In this document: piece after piece, positions 11,888-23,400 of the stretch
Layout: each line of letters opens with the position of its first letter
How positions within the stretch are numbered: position 1 is the first letter of the stretch
The notes under the pieces: generated by a model
The model's input: only the letters and a program-made list of their open reading frames with translations
The model's database searches: none
What the model was told of the DNA's origin: nothing
Position numbers and translations under genes: made by a program
DNA from: Anisakis pegreffii
Taxonomy: Eukaryota > Nematoda > Chromadorea > Rhabditida > Anisakidae
Length of the DNA stretch: 64,000 nucleotides
NCBI GenBank assembly: GCA_035041965.1
Contig: JAPYMA010000487.1
Span: 62,001-126,000 of the forward strand
Direction: 5' to 3'

Positions 11888-14166
11888 AGGGCTTCTAGGT
11901 GAACAACTTCGTACTCCTCTGGTAGCTGAGGTCACATTCTGACAGAAGAGCATTAATTGCTGTATTCTTCACAACGATCTATAATCATAAAAATACCATC
12001 TGAAGATGAAAATGCGTAATGTTTGAAAGTGATATTGATGAAATATGAATCGTGAATTGAAACTTAAAGTCTTTCATGATAATTACGAGACTGTGCATCT
12101 TTCGTTCGATTATTATTTAAATAATTGCGTGCCTTTCATCATCGTCGGATTTTAAGTTATTCGCACCGAATAATCTAATTGTTTTTGTTTTCAGTACGGG
12201 TATCAACGACGTATCATTTCAATAGTATTCGTAAGCATCACGTTAGAGTTTTTGCTATTAGAAATCAACACAAAGAAACGAATGAATGGTTTCTAAAGAA
12301 TCCTCTCGCATAAATTGCAATCTTTTATGGTTCAACATATCTCAAACGCCTCTTTGATTTCGTTTAAAAACAAGTACGTTTGCGTTTTTTCATTCAACTC
12401 GAAATTCAATTATGGTACGAAATGTGCCGTAATGAATGCTGTCCAGTTAACGCAAAAAACCTTAACATTGACTCATTTAATCCTAATCGAAAGATTTTCA
12501 TTATTATTTAATGTTAGAATGGGTTCGCTTTCTTTGCGAGAAAGTCTTTTGTTTCATTCAATTGCCTTTCGCCTCAAGCTTAAAAGTGCTGTTTTAGAAT
12601 TATTCACTTACTTCAGTCTTACATCTGATATTGGAATAAAAATTCGAATAGATCCAGCCGTTTTCAAAATGTACTTTATTGCAAACTGTTAATTTGAGCC
12701 ATTTGATCGTTCATGTTAGAAGTTCTCAGATTTCTCATCAGAAACATATGGAGGATATCAAATTGAACGCAAAAGTTTGCAATTGAGCGTATATTCAGAA
12801 AAATAAATAGTTTCCGATAAACGAGTTTCTAAGAGTTTGAATTGATTTTTGCTGAATGGACTGGAGACCAACCCATTTGACAGTACTCACTCAATAAAGA
12901 ACATAATAGCTGTGCATTTGTAATTGACAACTCCCAAGATACTCATTCACACGAAATATTCCATGGAGTAATTATGTTCTACTTTAATTCATGAATATCA
13001 CTTCTTTAGTCAATTATCTAGAAGCAGCCGTCAAATATAATAGTTTCGGAGAATGCGCTAAAAAAACGAACAGGACATATGTTTTCAGAAAGTTATTAGG
13101 ATCAGTAATGTCTGCAGCATTTCGATTTTCTCTTTTTTTACGTTTCCTCGCATAAAGCTCAAGTGTCTCATGCACTTTCTACATACAATATTACTTTACA
13201 AAGTACCATTCCTTCATAATCACCATAATATTTCACGAGCGTTCCTAACTGAAATAACACTACTTTGTTTGCATTATTACGGTTGGTTCTCAAATGACCA
13301 ATAAGGAATATCCGTTTTCTGTCCAAACTCCATATCAACAATGAAAAGCATCGATGCTCATTTGTGATTATTCAATGAGCGATTTGTATGTAAGGACGGT
13401 GGTGTTTTATTACTTCTCATTCAGTGATATCATTTGCTCAAAACGTTCGATATTTAATCGATTCAACATCAACACGTGACACAACCGATACGTCACATTA
13501 TTATCGCATGCGCGTTACGGGTTTGTTCACGCAAAATCGATTGTTGCCAACAGCAAATAAAGCAATTTGACAAATGTAAACATGCATGACATTATGTAAC
13601 ATAATTGCATGATGTTTGCTCAGCATTGCTACTAGTTTCCAGCCTTAGCTAAAAACTGACTGAATTATGCATTTTCTGAGCGTTATATCGCCCTTCCCGT
13701 TCTCCACTCGTCTCGCAAACGCTTTCACTAATAGCGAATGAATATTCAATGTGTTCCCAACGGATAGTCAACGATTTATTGCAGTTTTAGTCGTTCTTCA
13801 TTGAGGAATGCATTCGGAAAACAATTAAGTGTCTGAGATATATAAGAGATCCATCCACCAAGAGTGAGATAAATGCATTTTTTAGCACTTCATGCCAATT
13901 GCCCTCTGCATGTTGTCCTTTATAAGGACAGACCAATCTTAGTCTATCCAAAATTATAACGACAAGTTTTCAAACGGTTCACTGGAACATGACAATCTCC
14001 GCTGAAAAGAGGCAAACTTTCCTAAAGAGCATTTCTCCCATTAAGCGACTCGTAATTGAGGTTGTATATTTTTAACTGCTCATTCACTAACAATTTTCAT
14101 TCAATTCGCTCGGGTCAACGTTTCTCATGCTGTTACGCTCCTCACACCTCTGTGTCCGTTTCGCAG
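11888..14166. other. Non-coding stretch
   Basis: Nothing supportable is seen. The + strand ORF at 12315-12692 is hydrophobic and irregular, lacks splice signals at its edges and matches no family I know. Confidence 0.4.
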
Positions 14167-14397
14167 ACCACCATCCTGCTTCCAACAATCTGTGTGAACA
14201 CACCCTCTAATCGTTTGCCTACTCTCGACAACAAATCAGAAGAAAAGAAGAAAATTGATGAATTGATCGAGAAGTTTGCTGCAAAGAATTCATCGATGGT
14301 GGTGTTAAAGAAATTGCCTCATTGTGATGAAACATGCGTTTTGCAAACATCGTTCAACAACAAACATTGTTCAAAAATGCTGAAAAAAGTTAATTAA
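14167..14397 (+). CDS. Candidate terminal exon, Lys-rich protein of unknown function
   Basis: The acceptor GTTTCGCAG at 14166 opens a 76-residue stretch to TAA 14397. It contains a charged, probably helical segment (KSEEKKKIDELIEKFAAKNS) and five Cys residues (ICV, HCDETC, HCSK). It looks coding, but the parent gene upstream was not found. It could be a tail exon of a gene whose other exons lie in 8.4-14 kb. Confidence 0.35.
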   Translation, partial: TTILLPTICVNTPSNRLPTLDNKSEEKKKIDELIEKFAAKNSSMVVLKKLPHCDETCVLQTSFNNKHCSKMLKKVN

Positions 14398-14404
14398 ACT
14401 AGAT

Positions 14405-14818
14405 TTATTGCCAGACGAAGTCCTCTCCTTTTTGAAGAAGCACTTCTTCAAAAATTTCGTTCAATTGATTCAAAATTAACATAACGTCATTTGAATCAAT
14501 GGAATAATCGCTCTCTGCATGTTCATTTTCATTCCAGTTGCATTCAAAATATCTGCGGTCTTTACTCATGGAATGCGACTTGTCTACATAATTCAATATG
14601 ATCCGCATTCCTTTCAACCTTTAATGAGTCTCTAAATATGATCGCTCGAGATTCTTCGGGCAGTGCGTACATTCGCATTTTAACTGCAAAATGTCGGGAA
14701 CTTCATCTGGAACTTCATTGTGACAAATATTCCAGATTCTTTGGTTGTTGTCATAGAATTTCTCATATCTAATGAGATTGACGAAATTGAACTTTTTTCT
14801 TACAAGATTTGTTTCCAT
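14405..14818 (-). pseudogene. Single reading frame split by one in-frame stop; N-terminal half IL-17-like
   Basis: From ATG 14818 the frame runs 65 codons to a TAA at 14621-14623. It then continues in the same frame for a further ~70 codons to a TAA at 14405-14407. The first half contains the pattern W-N-x-x-x-N-E-x-P-[DE]-x-x-P followed by a Cys-x-Cys-x-x-Cys cluster (14644-14745). This is reminiscent of interleukin-17 family cytokines, although the P-to-Cys spacing is one residue shorter than in human IL-17A. The second half is acidic (NENEHAESDYSIDSND) and shows no IL-17 C-terminal pattern. Alternatives are a real exon ending at a GT (GAAT|GTACGC) just after the Cys cluster, a decayed gene, or stop readthrough. 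The gene converges on the + strand exon ending at 14397. Confidence 0.35.
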
Positions 14819-14987
14819 CCGTATGTTATTTGCATGGTTAGGAAGAAGTGATATTGAAATTCGCCAAGAATCAATACTTATTTATGGGTGCGTCAACGTA
14901 TGATTGTTTTTTGTTTCTATGTGGGATTATCTGTGCAAATTGGAGGTTGATTGAAGAATTGATTGAATTTCAGCATTCATTATTTGT

Positions 14988-16417
14988 ATGAGCTCATCGA
15001 CCAAAGAATCATGCGATGAACTGGCCCCTCCAATGGATCCAAATGTGGCGTCTACCTCTGCATCAGCCCCAACTACAACCACTCCTACCCAATCAACTCT
15101 ACCACCAATTCCAAAAAAGGTTTTCGTTGTCATCTGAATTCTGGACCTTTTATTCAGTTGTAATGATCAATTCACTTCTCGTTCCTCATTCTCTTATCGC
15201 CCTTCATCATTGCTTTAAACTTTCATCCGTTCGAGGCATTTTCGAGCATCGCCTTTCAATAGTTTCTGATGATATTTCTCCGTTGAGGGTATCTTGAAAC
15301 GAGTTTCGTCGCAAAGTGCATTTGCTCGAGATGCGCTTGAGGAGGGTGATCAGGTGTTTCCTCTTCGAGAGTACAGGAGCTCTCCGGATCGATTCCCAGA
15401 TCGACCCGCCACTCGGATACCGAAGTTATCGTTAACTTGGTCGGAAAAAAATGCCGGTCAGTACAAAACACGTTTCCTTCTATAACTGATATCGTTTCTG
15501 AAATTAATTTTTTAATTGTCCTCTCTCTGTAACGCACCTATGGAATCACCATCATAGATACTATCAGAAATTGTAAGTCGTTTCGTTGTGAACGTTTCAA
15601 ATTTCCATTGCTGTTGGGAGGATGAAAACTCATTAGAAAATAATATTATATACCTTCTGAAGTGTTCGCATCATAATTGCAATATGAACGTTACGACAGC
15701 AATACGGTGGATATTTCAGTGGCGTTTTTCGGCGAAACAACATCTGACGAGAATACAACCGAAAACGACGAAGCATCAGTACCAACACTCGTTCCATTTC
15801 CCTCACAAATTCCTTCAGCCAACCAAAATTTAATTCGTAAGTCTTACACATTGCATCCTTTCGGTTATTATCGTCGATATTTCCACTTACTTGCTAGCAT
15901 CTGTATCTCCATGATTACTGATATTGTTTGTTCAATCAGTTTCAGTTTCCTTCTTTCCCAACATGATTCCACCCCGAATTTATTTGAGCAGAATTAATGG
16001 AATTACACTGATACTTGCGAACGGTTGATTGAGTAAATTGTTGGTAAAATATTGCATTGCATAGGACCGATCAGGCAGACAGCAATTCTGGATGATGATG
16101 AAAGCGAGGAACGAGAAATGACTGATGACTTGATGGGTGACGATGAGTACGAGAATCGATCCGAAACTGACGACGATCAGTCGTTGAGTGGTAATGGGGG
16201 CACATCGCATATTGCTGGCAAATGGTGGTTCGGTAAGAGCACAAAGTTGGTTTTTTTGTTTGTCGCCGCGTTATTTATTGCGTTCGTTTGTTTAATCTTC
16301 TTAATTCAAGCACTCATGCAATATTCACGCCATCTAAGTGCCATCCATCGCCCACTCGTCCGTAATTATCGCTCAGCAAAGTACAACAATTTCATGGCCA
16401 TAATGCAACTCAGCTAG
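14988..16417 (+). CDS. Single-pass membrane protein, 256 aa, with N-terminal SILK-like motif
   Basis: Complete four-exon gene: 14988-15119, 15288-15456, 15720-15836 and 16065-16417 (TAG). Phases 0/1/1 all match. The start ATG lies 14 nt after a consensus acceptor (GAATTTCAG, 14965-14973), as expected for a trans-spliced leader or a 5'UTR intron. Residues 1-44 are Ser/Thr/Pro-rich. The exon 1/2 junction creates PPIPKKGILKRVSS, where GILK fits the SILK-type docking motif of protein phosphatase 1. The central region is acidic (DDDESEEREMTDD...). A hydrophobic span (KLVFLFVAALFIAFVCLIFL) lies near residues 200-225, followed by a ~38-residue basic tail. There is no signal peptide, so a type II or tail-near-membrane topology with a long cytosolic N-terminus is likely. 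The family is not recognised. PP1 recruitment to a membrane is an inference from the motif alone. Confidence 0.8.
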
Positions 16418-16582
16418 ACACAAAACCGTTAAAATCACAAAGAAATGATGAAATTTGCTGGATGACATTAATCTGTTTGGATGTCTCATTTTACGCGCCT
16501 CGTATAATCAATCCAGCATAGGAACCCATAAAAGGATTTCATTTTGACGCTGTGTTTGTCAACTAATATGCAAAAGTGCTCA

Positions 16583-16588
16583 AATAAA
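16583..16588 (+). promoter_or_regulatory. Poly(A) signal AATAAA for the membrane protein gene
   Basis: An AATAAA hexamer lies 166 nt after the TAG at 16417, a plausible 3'UTR length. No other candidate lies closer. Confidence 0.5.
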
Positions 16589-17418
16589 AATCGAGCGTTC
16601 GCAGATTCATTCCACATTGTGCAAAGCGTGGATGTACTCATACACATTCAAATGAATGCTCCTCTGGTGGAGAGTACTTAACACCAACACAACGACGCAC
16701 CAGAGAAATTCATCATCTTCGCAAGCAGCTCAAGTTTGTTTTGCTCTTTTGCATCATTCCAATCCATCTTTCCCTCAACGAGTTGGTGGAGCGATTTTTC
16801 AGAGAAGCATTCGCTATGTGACATCAAACGGAAGACGATATTGATTTTAATCAGTTGAGTGGTAAAGTAGAACACCATCTTACACTTTTGATGATATAAT
16901 TATTTTGACACAATTTTTATGAACTCTCTTACGTCAATGCTTAACATCGTTCTTGAATTTAAATTGGTGCTTCTAATTTCATTGCATTGGCGTTTTCCAT
17001 CTAACGTTCTTGAATGAAAATCATATTCGGTGGTGGTGCAGATTTTCCATTTATTGTTGCTTTGGTCACGATAATTCGACCATTGTTTTGAAAAAAACCA
17101 AGAAACTTATTGATAACAAGAATACGGTTTAATTAAAGTTTAACTTCTAAAATTTTGAATGGTTATTGGAAGTATTCCGTAACAGATTATTGCGTCTCTG
17201 TCTAGAAATTTTGCGCAGATCCAGCGTGATTTGCCGACTCCTTCGAAGTCCACAGTCCCAAAAATCTTCTGAATTGATATTTTGTCATGGCAGTAGTTTG
17301 GAAGGTAGTTGTCGCACTTTAGGCGATTTACTAGTCCCTCAGTGCTGTCTTGTATAGCTGCACTGAATGAAAACGAGTGCAACAAAATTTCGGCATTCGG
17401 TATTTTGCGATCATTCAG

Positions 17419-20400
17419 ATTGGCGTTGAATCAGATCGAAGATAAGGAGTCACATCTGTCACAACTTCGTGAAAGACTGAATGAGCTGGAAAGCGTTATG
17501 GAATCATCGCAATCGCTCGCTGATACTCACCGCATTATGGCAAAACACAACGAGTCTCTTGAACAGTATCAACGAGAGAAAGACGCACTTATTGAGAAAC
17601 ACGAGGTTCGCTTTAATTGTTGATGATTGATGCTGGAACATATTATCATTTTAACGGTGCGATCTCTCTCGAAGGAAGGATTGCAAGGTTGATGAATCCG
17701 CTGAAGGTATGCGATGAACAGTGAATACGTGGTGTTTGTTGAATAGCAACGATGATGAATATGATTTTAGATTCGTGTAAGGCAGCTGATACAAGAAGCG
17801 GTTGATGCGAGAGCCGAGGCAATGAAATTGCATATGGCCTTACAAGTGATGAAGGAAGAGAGGGAAAAAAAGAAGGTGATCAAAGCTGATAAGAGTACGA
17901 TGACTGAAGTGATCGAGACAACCCCAGACGTGCCGACGCCTCGTCCTCCTCCACCCGAACCGCCACCATCTACCGTCATGTCCGCTTCCTTTCCGCTATC
18001 ACCGAAAGCCGAGAAAACCCTTCAGCAGCCGTGCGTCGCAATACCACAGGAGTTTCTTCTTCAACTTCAAGTAATTGGTTGAAAATTCCCTCGAATTTCT
18101 CTGAAATATATTCTCCTGTGGGCCATTCAAATTGCAAACTTCATACTTCTTTTCATTTGATCGTATCATATCGAATGTGAGGAAACACTGATATGAAGGC
18201 TTAATGACACGAATAGTTTTGACGTTCTATTTCAATCTTGATTTGCCAGCCTCGTAATTCATCACACTGCTGCAGCGAACACCTTGTATTAGAAAAAAAA
18301 GAAGAATAACTCCGAAAAGCTGGATTATCTCCATAAAGCGTTCAGCTGAATCCATAGCGACCGAATTTCATGTTGTCTTCTTTGTTCAGGCGTATCAAAA
18401 CGAAGCGATGGTGTGGCGAACAAAAGCAGCACAGTTGGAAATTGTCGTCAAAGAGCAACTCCTTAAAGCGCAACAACTCAATGAATTGCAACGTTATCGT
18501 GCCGAGAATGAACAACTAAAACTTCTCGTTCAGTACGCTTTATTCTACGCAAAATAATTCGTCATACGCGCATTTCTTAATGCTTCCTAGTTTTTCACTC
18601 GAAATGTCGTTGATAATAACTGAATGAGGAATTGCGCATAATATGATAGCAATCATAATGATTCGTTCACCAAACAGTTTTTATGTAGAGTTTTGCTCGA
18701 ATGCGTATTTTGATCGACTGCAAAGGAACAACCATATTAAGACATTTTTGTTGTCTGATATCGGTAACTTTCCGTCTTCTGTTCATACACATCATTTATT
18801 CATAATCATCGTGCAATAAAATTGAGTTCTGAGAAATCCATTGGAGCGATGAAATCCATTGGAGCGATGCAATATTCAAAGAATGCGATTGACCATTTTT
18901 GTTCAGAAAGCATATTGACACGAATTCCCCTCAAATGGTTGATTCCGGCATCGAGACAAATTTGAATGTGATATCGCCTGAGCGTAAGACATCCAGGACC
19001 AACGAGTGCTTTGTACCACAATGTATCGAGAAGAAAACCCAATTGATTAATGAAAACGTTCAATTGAGTGAGAAGGTATTAATCCGATTTTGTGCTTTCA
19101 TCTTTTTAAAGTTATCTGTAGACCATCGAAACCTTTTCCTCTCGATGCCCCAGAGCAGATCCTACTTTGTTGTTGCCTTTCACTCCGCCATCAACATTTC
19201 GTTTGCAAATAGCTGTCATATTCTCTGATACCATGTCATGTCGAATAATTGATAGTTTCTGTGAATATATGAACAGGTCGAAGAGCAATTGTTACGAATC
19301 AACGAATTGGAAGGTGACGTTTCGTTGCTGAGAAAAACGATCGATTCATTGGAGGAGGAAAGTAGGAAAGCGTTCGATGCAATGGAGCAAATGTCGAAAG
19401 AAGTTGAAGAGAAGACGGCCGAAGTTCAAGCAGCGAATATGGCCATTTGCAGACTTCAGGTCTGCGGTCAACATTATTATTTCCTATTGCAATTTTTATG
19501 CTTATCTTTAATTTTTCAGTTGAGTCACAAAATTTTCATAGACGATAATCGAATTTCCAAAAATTAATCTTTGAATTCGTTCAACTCCATTCGAGACTTT
19601 CGATGGGCTGAAATTTTGGCCTTTGGGAATTTCCTGTCGTCGTCAAGAAGCATCACATTTTTTACGTTTCAAGATGTTCGCAGGAATTTTTCTGCACTTA
19701 GAAAAATTTATTCCGAAATGCGAAAGACGGCTGCTTTGTGCGCCCAGTATATTTCTAGTTCGTTTTAATGTGGTTGAGCTGAACAAATTCAGTAATTTAA
19801 GGGTGAGGTAGGAACCAAAACAAAGGCGATTTGTTATCTGGAGGAAAGACATCAGGTTTATCGGAACACGATTCTGGACCATCATTTAGTGATTAAAGAT
19901 GAGTCAACAGACGACTGGAGACGTAGTTTTTCGGATCCGCGATACGTCGTCAATCTTTCGAAAGCAATTCAGACCGACCTCACTTCGGAAGCACTCACTC
20001 ATAACGAAAAACAATTCCACAATTTACACGATAAACTTCTGGTGAATTATCGTTTCATCGTTACACATATCTGGGAATTAACTGTAGTATTTGAAGTGTT
20101 CTCATATTCAGTATGAGTCGTTCTGGATACTGGCTAATTCTGACGTGTTCACTTAACTAACTCATCCTTGTAACTATTGCGAATAGTTCTGGTTGTGTTC
20201 GCGAATGAGAATGTCTGTAACATTAAGAAAAGAGCTGAAAAAATTAGGGAAGAGTTGCTTCGATTCAGTTTTTATTGTTACCATTGAGCATTCAGTTGAA
20301 TGAAATGCAAAATCAGCAAAATGCGCTGTGTATTTATGCAATACATATGTTGAAGGAATTGGAAATGGAATTTTCATCGAAGAAGAGCAATATGCACGAA

Positions 20401-23400
20401 CGTTTCCGAGAGATCGAGCAGAATCTTATGATGAAAACAAGGCTAGTGGAATCGTTGAGTCATCAGTTGGAAGAGGCCGATAAACAAGCCATTGCGGAAT
20501 CGGGACGACACCAAAAGGAGCGGGAGGCATTTCAGGAGAGACTTCTGGAATTGGGTCGAGTCGCCGAGCGTGTCCCTCTACTGGAATTCGAAATCGAACG
20601 CTTACAACAGGTTGTTTGACATGCGTCTATTGCGTTGTAATCATTCATCGCAGCACCTTCGTTTGTATCTTGAGAAGAATCGCTTCTAACGTTCCCATTC
20701 ATCGTTGCATAGAAGTTTCATCGCTGGATAATTTTATCCGTCCGCATATCTCGCCTGCAAAACTCACAACATTCGTGTCGACCATACCACCATGAAGCCA
20801 TTGAAGCTCTCGGCAGCTGGTTTCCTCTGAATAAATTCGTCATTTAAGAGCACTCTTGAGATTCGCTTGCAATTCATAAAATTCTCTTATCCAGTATAAT
20901 GGCTCTTTCGAATTCGTTTCTATTTGGCAATCAAATTTTTTTCGGTTCAGCAATGAATTTCGAAATTTTCCAACTTTCATGTTCTTTGAAATTGTGAATG
21001 TGGGACAAGTTATTAAAGATAATGCAATATGACTGCACGGGCAATTGAATGAATGCTCTTTTTAAGGAAAGAAGTTCATTGGATTTAAAATTGAAAAGCG
21101 CACGTGAAGAGTTCGATGCCGGACTTGAGGTGGCACTCACTGAAGCACTGAAGAAATATCAACAACAAAGCACGTATTGGAAGGAAAAAATGTCATTTGT
21201 GAGCTCGCAAAATGAAACGCTCAAGGTATCAACAATAATGCCACTCAGCGATAATGCTCTTACCGAAGTATTACGATGAACTGAATAAGAATCAAAAAAT
21301 TGCAACACATTTCTCTTCTGTTCATTTTAAATAATTTCAAAAAAGAAGATTTCGTTTCATTTGATGAAATGTTATGAAAGAGCATTTTTCAAATGACAGT
21401 TATTTGCAACTGCGATCAAAAAATGACACAAGTGTATCATATCCAACTGTTTGTATCATATGCATCGCTTTCTTCAGACCACGAAGTGGTACGTCCAACC
21501 CACCCATATATCACTGCTTTTTTCCCTGTTTGATGCTAATAACGGAAATCCGCTTCTGGGCAATCAAGTTTAACCAATGGATAACAGATGAAATTTTCAA
21601 ATTAGCATTCTCTGAAATGAACCATCGGAATTTCTCCTCATATTTGCACGCATATATCGCACAAAAACTCACTTCCATTGTTCATTATGCAATATTTTTG
21701 TCCAGTCGGAAACCATTCAGTGTCATATGAAGCCCTATGAGATATCGTTGCCTGAGCGATCGCTGAATCCACTTTATGAGCAGTTGATTTCATGATAATA
21801 ACTGCGACGAGTAGATATGAACGGAATGCACTGAATATGATATATGTACGAATATGATATATGAGTATGATATATGTTCAAACAACTGATATATTGAATG
21901 TTTTAAATGCAGAAACAAATAATTGGAATTCAAAATGAGATGGATGAATTACGTTTGAGGAGCAGCGTTGAGAAAGCCGACATGGCACGACGTTTAACAT
22001 CAAGTATCGATCATGTCACTGAACTTAACAAACAGGCAAGTTGTCGTCTCTGTTGCAGTGACAACCAACAATGCTCTTAGTGGCTTCTTTATCATTTTAT
22101 TTTTTTGTCACATCGCTATCCATGCTTCCGCTTTGTCCATGCGCTCATCATGCAAATATCACTTCATTTTGCGCACTGAACAGCTACAAGTCTAAAATTG
22201 CTCTGTTCATTGCTTGTAATTATTGCCATTTACTATTTTTTTTTTACAAAATGGACGACTTGAAAGTGTTTCAACTAATTCACATCAGTCTCTCAACATC
22301 GCTATTAATTACTCACCTCAAAAATGACGCAAAGCGATTGTGAGAGCTTCTTGAGATGTGATAATTTGTTCGTCTTATTTCGCATTTTTCATCCAAGCAA
22401 TCATTTTATCGCCTCGCACAGCTTATATGAATTTGAGCAATCAGTTTCGTTTTTTTTTTCGCACTCAAAAGTTTTATTCGTTTTTTTTCTGTTTTCTGCA
22501 GCAACAAATTTCTTTTTATGGTTCAACTTATCGCATTTCTCTTGCTGCCTATAACGCAGACGTTGCGTTGAACTTGCAAAATGATTGCGACAATTTTTAT
22601 TTTCGAATTTTCGTGCGAAAAGCAATTAGTCCTTAACAGTTGGCTACTGTGATGTCGCTTATTTTGTAGCTTTTGTTCAAGTTCTCTTTTTCACATTAAA
22701 ACGAGCAATGTATTGCTCATTTTAATGTCAGCAAAATGCTATCTAGTTACAAGCCAAAGGGCTTACTTATAAAGTGCTCAAAAACTTCAGTCTGTCAATG
22801 TTTGAAATTGCTTAGTGCGATCTGTTAGTAAATTTACTGGTGTTGCTGAATCGACTTTATGAGATCATGCACTACTCGGTTCAACACTTACAGCTAATTA
22901 CTAGTGCACAAAGCATTCTTATCGCGTGCAAGATACTTGTTTATTTCTTAACGGTCGCAAGATCGCATTTTATGTTATCTTTGAGATGTTGCTGCTCGTC
23001 GCTATTGAGGTTCTTTTGCTGAGAATGCCAAAAAACTATAAGAACGTTGAAGCGTTCAAATATTAGGCTAGATAGCGTTCCAGTCCTATCGATTGCAATT
23101 GAAAAAAGTTTTTTGAATTTTTTTAGGTAGAAAACATTTGACATCGAATACAAACTTCAAATGAAAAATTTTCACTTGAACCAATAGCCTCTAGCAACTA
23201 AATCCAATAAATTACTCGTCTCGAGTAGTTTTTAAAAGAGTCTGCTGATGTTGCATATAGAGCGTGTAGTTGATTGAATAATGCAAACTAATAATTTCTT
23301 GAGACACAACGGTTTCATATGATAGCACTCGATGTGATTCTCTGAGTGTTCTGAGAGGTTGCATTTGGACTGATCACACATTGTTTTTATGGTCAGAGCC

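Noticed and set aside
17140..17418. Possible first exon(s) of the golgin (several ORFs on both strands)
   Set aside because: Candidate frames either stop before a donor or give the wrong phase for the 17419 acceptor. The 5' end was left open.
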